Below are positions 55,951-64,000 of a DNA stretch of 64,000 nt, one piece after another. The stretch spans positions 124,001 to 188,000 of the forward strand of contig JAPDFW010000069.1 of NCBI GenBank assembly GCA_028826165.1, in the 5' to 3' direction. A model generated the notes under the pieces. It was not told the DNA's origin, did not search any database, and saw only the letters and a program-made list of their open reading frames with translations. The position numbers were made by a program, and so were the translations under genes. Numbering within the stretch: the first letter of the stretch is position 1; each line of letters starts with the position of its first letter. This stretch comes from Anaeramoeba ignava. Its lineage: Eukaryota > Metamonada > Anaeramoebidae.

Positions 55951-58900
55951 TCATTTCTTGATTGACATAATATAATAATAAGTTTCAACAGAATGCTTTA
56001 ATAAAATTGAATCAGGAAAATGAGTGTCAAGAGAATTAATCACTTCTTCTTCTTTTTCATTATCTGCTTCAACATAAGACAGAAACTCTTTAAGTGAATA
56101 ATTAACATCAGATGTATCATTTAACTGCATTAATCCCTTTTTGAAAAATGAAAGAAGAATTGGAATATTAAAATGCTTCTCAATTCCATCCAATTCTATT
56201 TTTTTTTGTTGATCAATATCTCCTTTGAATTGGGGAGAAACTTTTTCCCTTGGATCAAAGAAATACCCTTCAATATTATCATATAAATCAATTAAATGCT
56301 TCAATTTGGCAATATTCAAAAATGTTAGAGATCCATTTTTGATGATAATAACATCATTACTTTGTACTAACTGGAGTTTATTTTCAGCAAATTCAATAAC
56401 ACTGAAATCAGGAATATTGTTTAAATGAACAGAATCTAAATCCATATTTGAGCAAGCAAAAATCAATATTTTCACTAAATCTCGACATTTATCAATTGAA
56501 TTGGATGTTTCCATTTCTTTGACTATTGTTTTCCATATTTCTTTTGGAATCTTTTCTTGTCTCCATCTGATATCTTCCAAAACTTTTTTTCTGACTCCAA
56601 TATCATCGTTAAAAACAAATTTATTGATATCTGATTTAACCATTAATGACTTGGAGTGGATGTTCAATTTTTCAGTCAAATACTGTTCTAGCATTGGAAG
56701 TGATTTCTGGTCAATTTCGTGATCATTAATAAAATCAATCACATCGTCAATATTAGCGAAAATAAATTTTGAAGGATCAAAATCAACTTGAAGAGGGAAC
56801 TTCAAAACATGTGTTTCTTGGATAATTTCAATATCATCTTCATTTTCATTTTCATTTTCATTTTCAATTTCAATTTCAATTTGATTTTCATTTTGTTGTT
56901 GTTTTTCTTTTTGTTCTTCTGTGTATTCTTCGAATGATTTCATTAAGAAAATTGATTTTGTTGCGGGATTGCGCATTAATTCGTTATGAACTGAAATCAT
57001 GTGATTTATCAAATTTGGAACACAGAAATATAAATCCTCATCTCCAACTAAACAATATGCAATTGCTAAAGTTCTGTTCATTTTAACTTTCTGGAGATAC
57101 TCAGGTGTGTCATGACAAACCAATATATCCTTCACATCCTTCCAAACCGAGTTCCATAAATTTTCAAACTCTATATACCATTTCTCAATCAATTGTTTTT
57201 TGTTCGGATTTTTTTCGTTTTCAATAAATTCTCCGATTGTGATGTTGTTTGATTCACTTGTGGAAATTTTTCCATTTAATTTATCCATAACAAAAGAAGT
57301 AAACCGAAGCGCTCCAGGAAATAATTCAAGTGCAGCTAATTTGGCTCTGTTTTCATAAACAAAATTTGTCATTGGATAATTTTGGGTGTTAGTAGGTTCT
57401 CCAAGAAACGATCCAAAAAATTGATCATAAGTTTGTCTTCGATATGGGGAAAAAGGCCAAGGTAAATTCTTATTTTCTAGATCAACAATAACTTTTCTTC
57501 CATCAACACTCTGATTTTCGTTTTGGATTTGATTTAAAATTCTTTGTTGTTGTGTTGAAACTAATACGTTGAATTCATTTTCAATTTGGTTTCTTTTGTT
57601 TGGATTTTCAAATTCATTGAGATTGGATTTGAATTTGTTTATATAATTGTCACCTATCATTTTGCTCAACACATGATGGAAGTATTTATATGAATCTTCC
57701 TTTGAAACCTTGAGAATATCCTTTAGCAAATCAAAACTTTTTTTGATATTCTGTTTCAAAAATTCAACAAGTTCTTTGGGAGTTGGTTTCTCAACAGAAG
57801 AAGAAATGCATTCAATAAAATTTATTGTGTAATTATCATTAATAGAAGATAAACAAAGAGCAACTGAGTTTGTTAAAATTCTGATCATCAAATATGAAGC
57901 TGGAGATAAATTTCGAAGAGGTCTTTGGTCAGCCTCCTTTATATAATGAGCATATCCAACAAAATCTTTGAAATCCTCTCTTGTTGCTCTTACTGTTCCT
58001 TGAATTGGTTTGTGATCATGTCCTCCAATTTGAACACCACATTCTCGACATTGTAAAACTTCCATTGGCCAAGTGCAATTATTAATATAAAATGGATGTC
58101 CATTCGGACATTTCCACCAATTGTTTGGTGATTCTTCAAAGGCAACAGCAAAAGGATGTGGTGGCATTCCAGGCCAATAGGTTTTTCCACTTAGAATAGC
58201 TTTTAATGCTTTAGTTTGATCGTTTGTTCGATGGTTCATCATTTCTCGAGAAGTTAATGCTCTCAATGGTTCAAATTCAACCTCATTGACAAATTCTAAT
58301 GAATGAAATATTATTCTAATCACCTCAATATCTCCAATTTTCTTTCGAATTTCTTCTTTGAAATCATAAGTTGTTTGTAAAGCCAATATTGGATTTTTAT
58401 ACTGAGGAACTGGGATTTGTTGGATTTCATCTTGGAATTGTTCAAGCAGACTCTTTTTATTATCTTTCCGAAATTTTTCATTGAAATTAAACGAATTTGG
58501 GTTTAATTGCTCAATATCTTTCAAAAATTTAATTTCATTTGATATGTTATGGAAGTTTTTGCTCACCATTTCACAAAGTTTGACTTGTCCCTCTTTGTAA
58601 TAAATCATCCTGCATATAAACGTAATCCAATCTTGGTTTTCTGGTTTTTTGAAAAAATCTAGGTTTTTTTGAATCAATTCTCGATAATTCTGTATGAAGA
58701 ATAATCTGAAATTCACTAAATCAGAAATTTTCTTGAAAGAAAATGGTTTTTGGAATGTATCATCTAGTTGAAATTGGGCTATATCATAATTATTGTTGTT
58801 ATTGTTGTTATTGTTATTGTTATTTTCTAAATCTTCAATTTGTAAGAAATTTTCATTTTGGAGTTCTTTTTCCTTTTCATCAATTAAAATTTTCAAGCAT

Positions 58901-61900
58901 GAGATAGCAATACTATTATAAGGATTGTTTTGAAAATCAACTTCTTTCAAAAAATCATTAATAATGTTGATAAATAAATTTTCGAGTTCTTTATATTTCC
59001 TGGAGGAGTAAATTAACTGACGAATCAAAGTATTCAGTAATAATCTTGATAATTCAAACCCCTTAATTTCAAACCCTTCAATCTGAACCGCTTTTTCTTT
59101 TCCAATAATAATATCGAAAAATTTTATAAGGTTTTCTTTTGTCCGATTTTTTCCTAAATAAAATTCGATGATAATTTGTTCGATTAACAATCTGCCGAAA
59201 TTCTCAAAGAAAAGCGAACAATAGTTGCTAAGTTTAGTTACTGAAATGTGATGTATTTTAAGTAATTCTTTTGTTGCTTTAATATAATGATCATTGGCAT
59301 TTGTATATTTAGTTTGACAGCAATAACACACATCTCCTTGTTGTTTTATTTCCTCTTCTAAAATTGGACGATTGTTTGTTTTGCAAAAATAGAAATTCTT
59401 CAAAGCTTCATCCTCTGTATAATCCAGTATAGTAGCAAACTGAGTTGGTGTTTGGTGGTCTGCAAGTAATTGATTTTGTAATTGGAACCAAATTGTGTGG
59501 AAAGTTTGAATAACATAGTTTTCTGAATCAATTTTTTTTGCAAAATCAAGTTGTGTTAAAAATGTTGCAATTCCTCCTATATTTTGGAAATCTGCCTCAA
59601 ATGGGATGAAGAAGCAAATATAAAGGTTTCTTAGTATCAGGATTTTGTTCCATCTGTTATTCAATTGGAATATCTTGGCATTTCTTTCTTGATTATCTTT
59701 TTTTGAGTCTGGATCTTTGATCAGGCTTAAGATCAAATTGTGGAAGATTGGGATTGATTGAGAAATTAATGTGCATACGAGTTGTTTTAGTACCATTTTT
59801 TCATTACTTAACAGTGTATTCTCCAAGGATTTAAAGTAAGATTCAAGAAGTGAAAAGGTGGAGAATTTGTTTTCTTTTAATTTTTTGTATCTTTGCATAG
59901 CATCTTTATTCTGTTCAGCAAGAATGTTGAAATAATTTTCAATAGAAAAGATATTGTTTAGAACTGGTTTGATCTTTTCAAAGAATAAGGAATGAATTTG
60001 TGTTAAAGAGAAATTAATAATTTTTTTGTGTTCAAACATTTGAATAAGGCCTATTATATCAAGGTTAAGTTGTTGAAATTTTCGGTGTTCTAATTCTCCT
60101 AATGCAAATCTTAAGAAGTCTTTCAAATATCTATAAAGAATATTATGAGCATTTCCATGTTTTTCAATCTGGATAATTTCATTTTCATTTTCATTTTCAT
60201 TATTATTATTGTTATTATTATCATTTTCATTTTCATTTTCATTTAATTCATTAAATTGCTTGATTTGACTGAATGGCGTATTAATAATTTCATTCAAAAA
60301 CTTTTGTTGTTCTGAAATTATTCCAACATCATTGAGTAAAGAATAAATGAAAAAGGAAAAAGGAAAGTGAGCATCTTTGAACTGGTCTTTAATAAAAATA
60401 TCATAACATGGAACTTTATACTCTTGGAAAATTGCAAACCAGATATCATGTATAACTCCTTTTTCTTTTGTAAGTCTCAAATTCCCGTTTCTGTTTAAGT
60501 TATTGATTAAAAGAGAAAGAATTCTGGTTATTTTGCTAGTAAAAATATCAAAACAATAAGTGGCAATTGAAATACCGCCTCTGTGTTGAGAGAAAATTTT
60601 TTTCAAATTCCAATCATATAATGGAAGCTCGTTTTTGTTTCCTTCAATAATCATGGATTCAAGATTCTTGAAGAGAAGCTCACGAATCTCTTCGTTTTCC
60701 AAAAGATAATAAACTTGATCAAACTCCTTTTGGTAATGAGGATTAAGTGGGTCTTTAAATTGTGATATTGCAACTGGCAAGATTTCACGGATAAAATCCT
60801 CGAATTTCGGTTTGAAGTCAATGAAAATATCTCTGAGTTTTAAGTTTTTCTTTTTAATTTGGGTTAAATCGAAATGGAATTTCTGTTCTAATTCATCCAA
60901 ATAATATAACTCCCAGTTGTCTTCAAAACAATAAGAAAAAGGATTGATGTCTTGGTTCGATGCCAAATGAAGAACAAAAACAACATAACATTTATGGTTT
61001 TTCATTGAGTAGTTTTTGCGTTCATTCTCTTCCTTGTCTTGGAGTTCGACCGCCCTTCCACTAGAGGTGAAATAGTCTGCAATAAAAGTCTCAACCATAT
61101 ATTTAGTTTGGTAAAATAATTCCAAAGAACTTCTTTCAGAAAGACTCAGATGGATGGCAAAAACAAACATTTCGTTGTCGATTTGTTTGTAGAATTTCTT
61201 TTTCATATCCTTTTTCATCTCTGAATCGGTTTCGTAATTGGATATATCAAATGAAGCAACTTTATATTCTTCAGGAAGCTTTAGTTTGGATGTTGTTATT
61301 GATGAGTAAGTTAAAACAACACTATTCTTGATATCTTTTTGAGAAATTTCGCGGATAAACAACTCTGAAAAATTATAATGATACAACTTTTGGTAGGCAA
61401 TCCAAAGATTTTTCAAGAAAATATGATCTGGTGGATCTAATGTTCCGCTTGCAATTAAGTCGAAAATTTCAATCATTTTCTCAGTCTTACAAATTCTGAG
61501 CCAAAACTTCTTTCCTTCAAGACGAAGCAATTTCTTCTTTTCAATATCATTCAAATTGGTGAGCTTGTTTTGCAGTTTAATTCCAAGAGAAGGCAACAAA
61601 TCGAAGTGGTAATTAACAATTAAGTCTTCCTTTGCGATTTTCTGGTTCGTGATGCTCTGTATTTTCTTTAATGTTGTGAACTGTTCATTTACAAACTGAA
61701 CAATATCATTTGATGAGATGAAATCCTGAGGAAGAACCAGCTGCTTTTCGAATCGATTGAGGATAGCTGGAGATTCAATCTCATAAGCTCTTGTTCTATC
61801 AGTTATTACGACAACTCTAAAATTTTGATTTACACAAATATTCTGTGTAATATGACCAAATGATATTCTGGCGAATAAACTCTCTCCTTCTTGTATATAG

Positions 61901-64000
61901 TTTTGATTCAAAAGATCATACAAAGGTTCATAGAGTTGTTCGTTATTGCACAAAACAATGGTCTGTCCTGATGTAACTCCGATTTCCACTTTCTTCAGGT
62001 TTTGGATGATTCGAAGAGGTTTTTTATCTTCTGCAAAAGAGGAACCAAACAAAACAAAATATTTTCGCTTGATTTGAGAGAGAATTAGTGGCAGAATGGA
62101 GAGTTTGTTTGTCAATATCATTAAATGTCTCGAGAATTTTTGTGGACTATTCAGGACATTATCAGGAAGTTTTGCATTTGGGAAGAATCTCTGATCAACA
62201 ATGGAAAGCGTGAGATTTTGCTGTATTAGAGATGAAACGCTTATTGCTCTCGGAGGTTTGATTTTGAGGATATCCATAATTTTGGAGTGGAAAATATTGA
62301 TAAATTGAGGTTTTGATCCGAAGTTCCGATAAATTACGTTCCAGATCATGTCGGAATTGTTATAAGATATTCTATTTTTGGAGAAATTAAAACCGATCAT
62401 TTTGAGATAGTAATAGAAGTCACGAAGACCAAAGTAATTTCTTGCGTGTTGTTCATTTTGTTCGTCTCTTTCTTCAACATTTTCTTGTCCGACTTCGCGG
62501 ATTTGCTCTTCGTAGATTAAATTGTAGACTTTAGCAAGTTTATCAGCAAATCTTCTTGGGAAACTCTTGTTGAATGAACGGAGAATCTGCTGTGCAGTTG
62601 AAGTCAATTCAGTAGAGTTTGGATCAACTCTTCTCAATAAGATTCCTCTGTTTGTTTGACTTGGATCCAATTTCCAATTTGAGACCGAGAGAACAGATAC
62701 TGAGGGTTCATCTTGGTTGTGGATCATGAGCTTGTTTTGTTTCATGAGCTTCTTATCAGCTTTTTCCAATTCGTAATGAAGAACTTTTAATGGGAGATCA
62801 GGACTCAATTCAGCAAGTGCAACTTCATCCAATATAACAACACTGAGAACATCTGTGGGATTAAAATGAGACGCATAGCTTCGTGCTCTTTCAAATGTTT
62901 TTGTGATCCCTGCTGCTGTTGTTACTGGGGAGCATTGGATGTAAAAGGGTTTCAAGGCAGGAAGTTTCCATTTTGCCAGAAATGTGTTTGCTTTTTGAGG
63001 AGGTTTTAATGTTTGCATTAGGATCTCAACTGAAATGGATTTTGATGAACCTGGTTTACCAACTAGAAACAACGGGATCTGAGTATATGAGCAAAAGAAT
63101 AATAGAAATATGTTTTCTCTCAATGATTGATTCAATGCAACGGTCCAATAGTTATAATCAATTTTCAATCCATTAACCAAAAGACTTTGTGATTCCTCAA
63201 TGATTTTGTATATTACTTCTCCGTTAAAACTCTTTTGGTTTTCTTGTTTTTGTGGGTTTGTGAAGGCGAAAAATTCCTTCTCTATTAATTGAAAGTATTG
63301 AATTCTTAAATCCATGTTAAATCTGCATCCGAAACAAACAAACAAAGATAAGAAAAAAGCATTGATGGTCTTTTCTTGCTCGCTTTGACTATTTATGGGG
63401 ATGAGCAGATCTCCAGCCTTTTCTGTAAGCAACCAATAGAAAACTCTGAGAGCTTTTGATGTGTCTCTTAAGGAAACTGCGCTAAGCTCGTCATTAGAGT
63501 TTTTGCGCAAAAATTCATGCGAACCAAATAGAAGTTTAGAAAAGAATTCCCCCATTTTATTTGGATTTGTAATGATGTCTTTTTGGCGGATCGAGTTGAT
63601 TTCAGTAATTGAATTTTGTACCATTTTGGAGATGTAAGATTTTTCCGAATTTGTGGATAATCTTCCGTACTCAAAAATATCATCAAAAAATGAGTCTGGG
63701 ATCTGATGAACACGATAAACCGCTTGTCTCAATCTCTTCATTTCCTGCTGTCTTTCACCGTAGTCAAACAGTAGTCCTTCATCAGTAAGGAAATCGTCAC
63801 CTTTTTTCCCTTTGCGCAAACGATAAGGATTTGCTGCGCCAACTATATTAATTTCTTCAGAAATGAATCTTCCGTTGATCATTCTGTCTGCAAACAAACC
63901 CTTGAAAATCATTATGCATTTTTTGGGTGCTGTGTTGAATTCATCGAAGAAGATTGTTAAATTTTGGTTTGTTTCTTCTGCAATTTTCTCAGCATCTTCA
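55951..64000 (-). CDS. RNF213: RNF213-like giant AAA+ / RZ-finger ubiquitin ligase, 5' partial
   Basis: A single open frame of about 2,680 residues, running off the right edge. RNF213 (mysterin) is a dynein-like AAA+ E3 ligase that ubiquitylates proteins and bacterial lipid. At the edge, TIFFDEFNTAPK is the Walker B of one AAA module. About 280 residues into the part after ATG 63912, FLVGKPGSSKSISVEILMQT is the Walker A of the next, followed by VVILDEVALAELSPDLPLKV (Walker B). AIL-type SPAILNRFEKQLVLPQDF is the AAA end motif. Far downstream is an RZ finger (about nt 58015-58120): KCPNGHPFYINNC ... CRECGVQIGGHDH, with the Cys/His set intact. No canonical C3HC4 RING is visible where RNF213 has one; only CYCCQTKYTNANDH (about nt 59295-59335) remains. 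Three Asn/Glu-rich inserts occur (about 60180-60245, 58785-58830, 56840-56900). Confidence 0.9.
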   Translation of the reverse strand, partial: EDAEKIAEETNQNLTIFFDEFNTAPKKCIMIFKGLFADRMINGRFISEEINIVGAANPYRLRKGKKGDDFLTDEGLLFDYGERQQEMKRLRQAVYRVHQIPDSFFDDIFEYGRLSTNSEKSYISKMVQNSITEINSIRQKDIITNPNKMGEFFSKLLFGSHEFLRKNSNDELSAVSLRDTSKALRVFYWLLTEKAGDLLIPINSQSEQEKTINAFFLSLFVCFGCRFNMDLRIQYFQLIEKEFFAFTNPQKQENQKSFNGEVIYKIIEESQSLLVNGLKIDYNYWTVALNQSLRENIFLLFFCSYTQIPLFLVGKPGSSKSISVEILMQTLKPPQKANTFLAKWKLPALKPFYIQCSPVTTAAGITKTFERARSYASHFNPTDVLSVVILDEVALAELSPDLPLKVLHYELEKADKKLMKQNKLMIHNQDEPSVSVLSVSNWKLDPSQTNRGILLRRVDPNSTELTSTAQQILRSFNKSFPRRFADKLAKVYNLIYEEQIREVGQENVEERDEQNEQHARNYFGLRDFYYYLKMIGFNFSKNRISYNNSDMIWNVIYRNFGSKPQFINIFHSKIMDILKIKPPRAISVSSLIQQNLTLSIVDQRFFPNAKLPDNVLNSPQKFSRHLMILTNKLSILPLILSQIKRKYFVLFGSSFAEDKKPLRIIQNLKKVEIGVTSGQTIVLCNNEQLYEPLYDLLNQNYIQEGESLFARISFGHITQNICVNQNFRVVVITDRTRAYEIESPAILNRFEKQLVLPQDFISSNDIVQFVNEQFTTLKKIQSITNQKIAKEDLIVNYHFDLLPSLGIKLQNKLTNLNDIEKKKLLRLEGKKFWLRICKTEKMIEIFDLIASGTLDPPDHIFLKNLWIAYQKLYHYNFSELFIREISQKDIKNSVVLTYSSITTSKLKLPEEYKVASFDISNYETDSEMKKDMKKKFYKQIDNEMFVFAIHLSLSERSSLELFYQTKYMVETFIADYFTSSGRAVELQDKEENERKNYSMKNHKCYVVFVLHLASNQDINPFSYCFEDNWELYYLDELEQKFHFDLTQIKKKNLKLRDIFIDFKPKFEDFIREILPVAISQFKDPLNPHYQKEFDQVYYLLENEEIRELLFKNLESMIIEGNKNELPLYDWNLKKIFSQHRGGISIATYCFDIFTSKITRILSLLINNLNRNGNLRLTKEKGVIHDIWFAIFQEYKVPCYDIFIKDQFKDAHFPFSFFIYSLLNDVGIISEQQKFLNEIINTPFSQIKQFNELNENENENDNNNNNNNENENENEIIQIEKHGNAHNILYRYLKDFLRFALGELEHRKFQQLNLDIIGLIQMFEHKKIINFSLTQIHSLFFEKIKPVLNNIFSIENYFNILAEQNKDAMQRYKKLKENKFSTFSLLESYFKSLENTLLSNEKMVLKQLVCTLISQSIPIFHNLILSLIKDPDSKKDNQERNAKIFQLNNRWNKILILRNLYICFFIPFEADFQNIGGIATFLTQLDFAKKIDSENYVIQTFHTIWFQLQNQLLADHQTPTQFATILDYTEDEALKNFYFCKTNNRPILEEEIKQQGDVCYCCQTKYTNANDHYIKATKELLKIHHISVTKLSNYCSLFFENFGRLLIEQIIIEFYLGKNRTKENLIKFFDIIIGKEKAVQIEGFEIKGFELSRLLLNTLIRQLIYSSRKYKELENLFINIINDFLKEVDFQNNPYNSIAISCLKILIDEKEKELQNENFLQIEDLENNNNNNNNNNNNYDIAQFQLDDTFQKPFSFKKISDLVNFRLFFIQNYRELIQKNLDFFKKPENQDWITFICRMIYYKEGQVKLCEMVSKNFHNISNEIKFLKDIEQLNPNSFNFNEKFRKDNKKSLLEQFQDEIQQIPVPQYKNPILALQTTYDFKEEIRKKIGDIEVIRIIFHSLEFVNEVEFEPLRALTSREMMNHRTNDQTKALKAILSGKTYWPGMPPHPFAVAFEESPNNWWKCPNGHPFYINNCTWPMEVLQCRECGVQIGGHDHKPIQGTVRATREDFKDFVGYAHYIKEADQRPLRNLSPASYLMIRILTNSVALCLSSINDNYTINFIECISSSVEKPTPKELVEFLKQNIKKSFDLLKDILKVSKEDSYKYFHHVLSKMIGDNYINKFKSNLNEFENPNKRNQIENEFNVLVSTQQQRILNQIQNENQSVDGRKVIVDLENKNLPWPFSPYRRQTYDQFFGSFLGEPTNTQNYPMTNFVYENRAKLAALELFPGALRFTSFVMDKLNGKISTSESNNITIGEFIENEKNPNKKQLIEKWYIEFENLWNSVWKDVKDILVCHDTPEYLQKVKMNRTLAIAYCLVGDEDLYFCVPNLINHMISVHNELMRNPATKSIFLMKSFEEYTEEQKEKQQQNENQIEIEIENENENENEDDIEIIQETHVLKFPLQVDFDPSKFIFANIDDVIDFINDHEIDQKSLPMLEQYLTEKLNIHSKSLMVKSDINKFVFNDDIGVRKKVLEDIRWRQEKIPKEIWKTIVKEMETSNSIDKCRDLVKILIFACSNMDLDSVHLNNIPDFSVIEFAENKLQLVQSNDVIIIKNGSLTFLNIAKLKHLIDLYDNIEGYFFDPREKVSPQFKGDIDQQKKIELDGIEKHFNIPILLSFFKKGLMQLNDTSDVNYSLKEFLSYVEADNEKEEEVINSLDTHFPDSILLKHSVETYYYIMSIKK
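58015..58125 (-). other. RZ-type zinc finger of the RNF213-like protein
   Basis: Encodes WWKCPNGHPFYINNC followed by LQCRECGVQIGGHDH. This matches the RZ finger shared by RNF213 and ZNFX1, whose histidine/cysteine residues carry the non-canonical ligase activity in RNF213. Confidence 0.85.

Overview
This is an extremely AT-rich eukaryotic nuclear window. It has spliceosomal introns with GT...AG ends (mostly GTAAAT, GTTTGT or GTATAA donors and TTTAG or ATAG acceptors), short gaps between genes, and huge tandem-repeat tracts. TAA and TGA serve as stops, so the code looks standard. The protein set (IQGAP, RasGEF, RCC1-BTB, BTB-TLDc, VIT-VWA, PH-coiled coil-RUN, long Asn/Gln-rich tracts, and a chaperonin-10 with an apparent organelle presequence) suggests a free-living amoeboid protist. 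I infer something like Anaeramoeba, or less likely an amoebozoan. This rests on gene content and style, not on a search.

Layout. 1-4335 (+): IQGAP-like protein, 5' end outside the window. 4640-8932 (-): a nine-exon CAP-Gly/RasGEF fusion. 9034-11746 (+): Sec23 with a large Asn/Gln/Leu/Glu insertion. 11899-12696 (+): coiled-coil/polyproline/WH2 actin regulator. 12697-13954: minisatellite. 13955-23013 (+): a 17-exon Furry/Tao3/Mor2-like scaffold with two +1 breaks in its repeat tracts. 23130-24824 (-): RCC1-BTB. 24991-29304 (+): PH-coiled coil-RUN. 29420-32027 (-): VIT-VWA. 32028-36394: about 4 kb of degenerate ~145-bp satellite. 36395-40075 (+): BTB-TLDc gene, frameshifted in its BTB half, whose last intron is a tandem array. 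40415-43627 (-): kinesin. 43628-46948: about 125 copies of a ~24-bp repeat. 46949-49088 (-): AAMP/Sqt1 WD40 protein. 49165-50661 (+): TAP42/alpha4. 51034-54179 (+): SNAPC3. 54269-54723 (+): Hsp10. 55009-55593 (+): small membrane protein. 55951 to the right edge (-): RNF213-like giant AAA+/RZ-finger ligase, 5' end outside the window.

Most genes are eukaryotic housekeeping or cytoskeleton/small-GTPase genes: IQGAP, RasGEF, WH2, Furry, kinesin, PH-RUN. There are no operons. Several genes are head-to-head with only 76-166 bp between start codons (8932/9034, 24824/24991, 49088/49165). Many starts are preceded by a T-run containing TTTTTCATTTTT.

The most unusual structure is the last intron of the BTB-TLDc gene (38102-39914). 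It is ten head-to-tail copies of one ~178-nt intron. Each copy starts with GTAAA and ends with AAAATAG, except the last, which ends at the real acceptor. Between successive copies there are always exactly three nucleotides, and these vary (ATT, TTT, CTT, GGA, GGA, AAG, ATC, TTT, ATT) while the ~178-nt units stay nearly identical. The array therefore has the form of nine potential 3-nt, phase-preserving microexons. More generally, each long intron in the window is built from its own tandem repeat, and the same (AATCAA)n hexamer is used both in introns and as in-frame Asn-Gln coding sequence.
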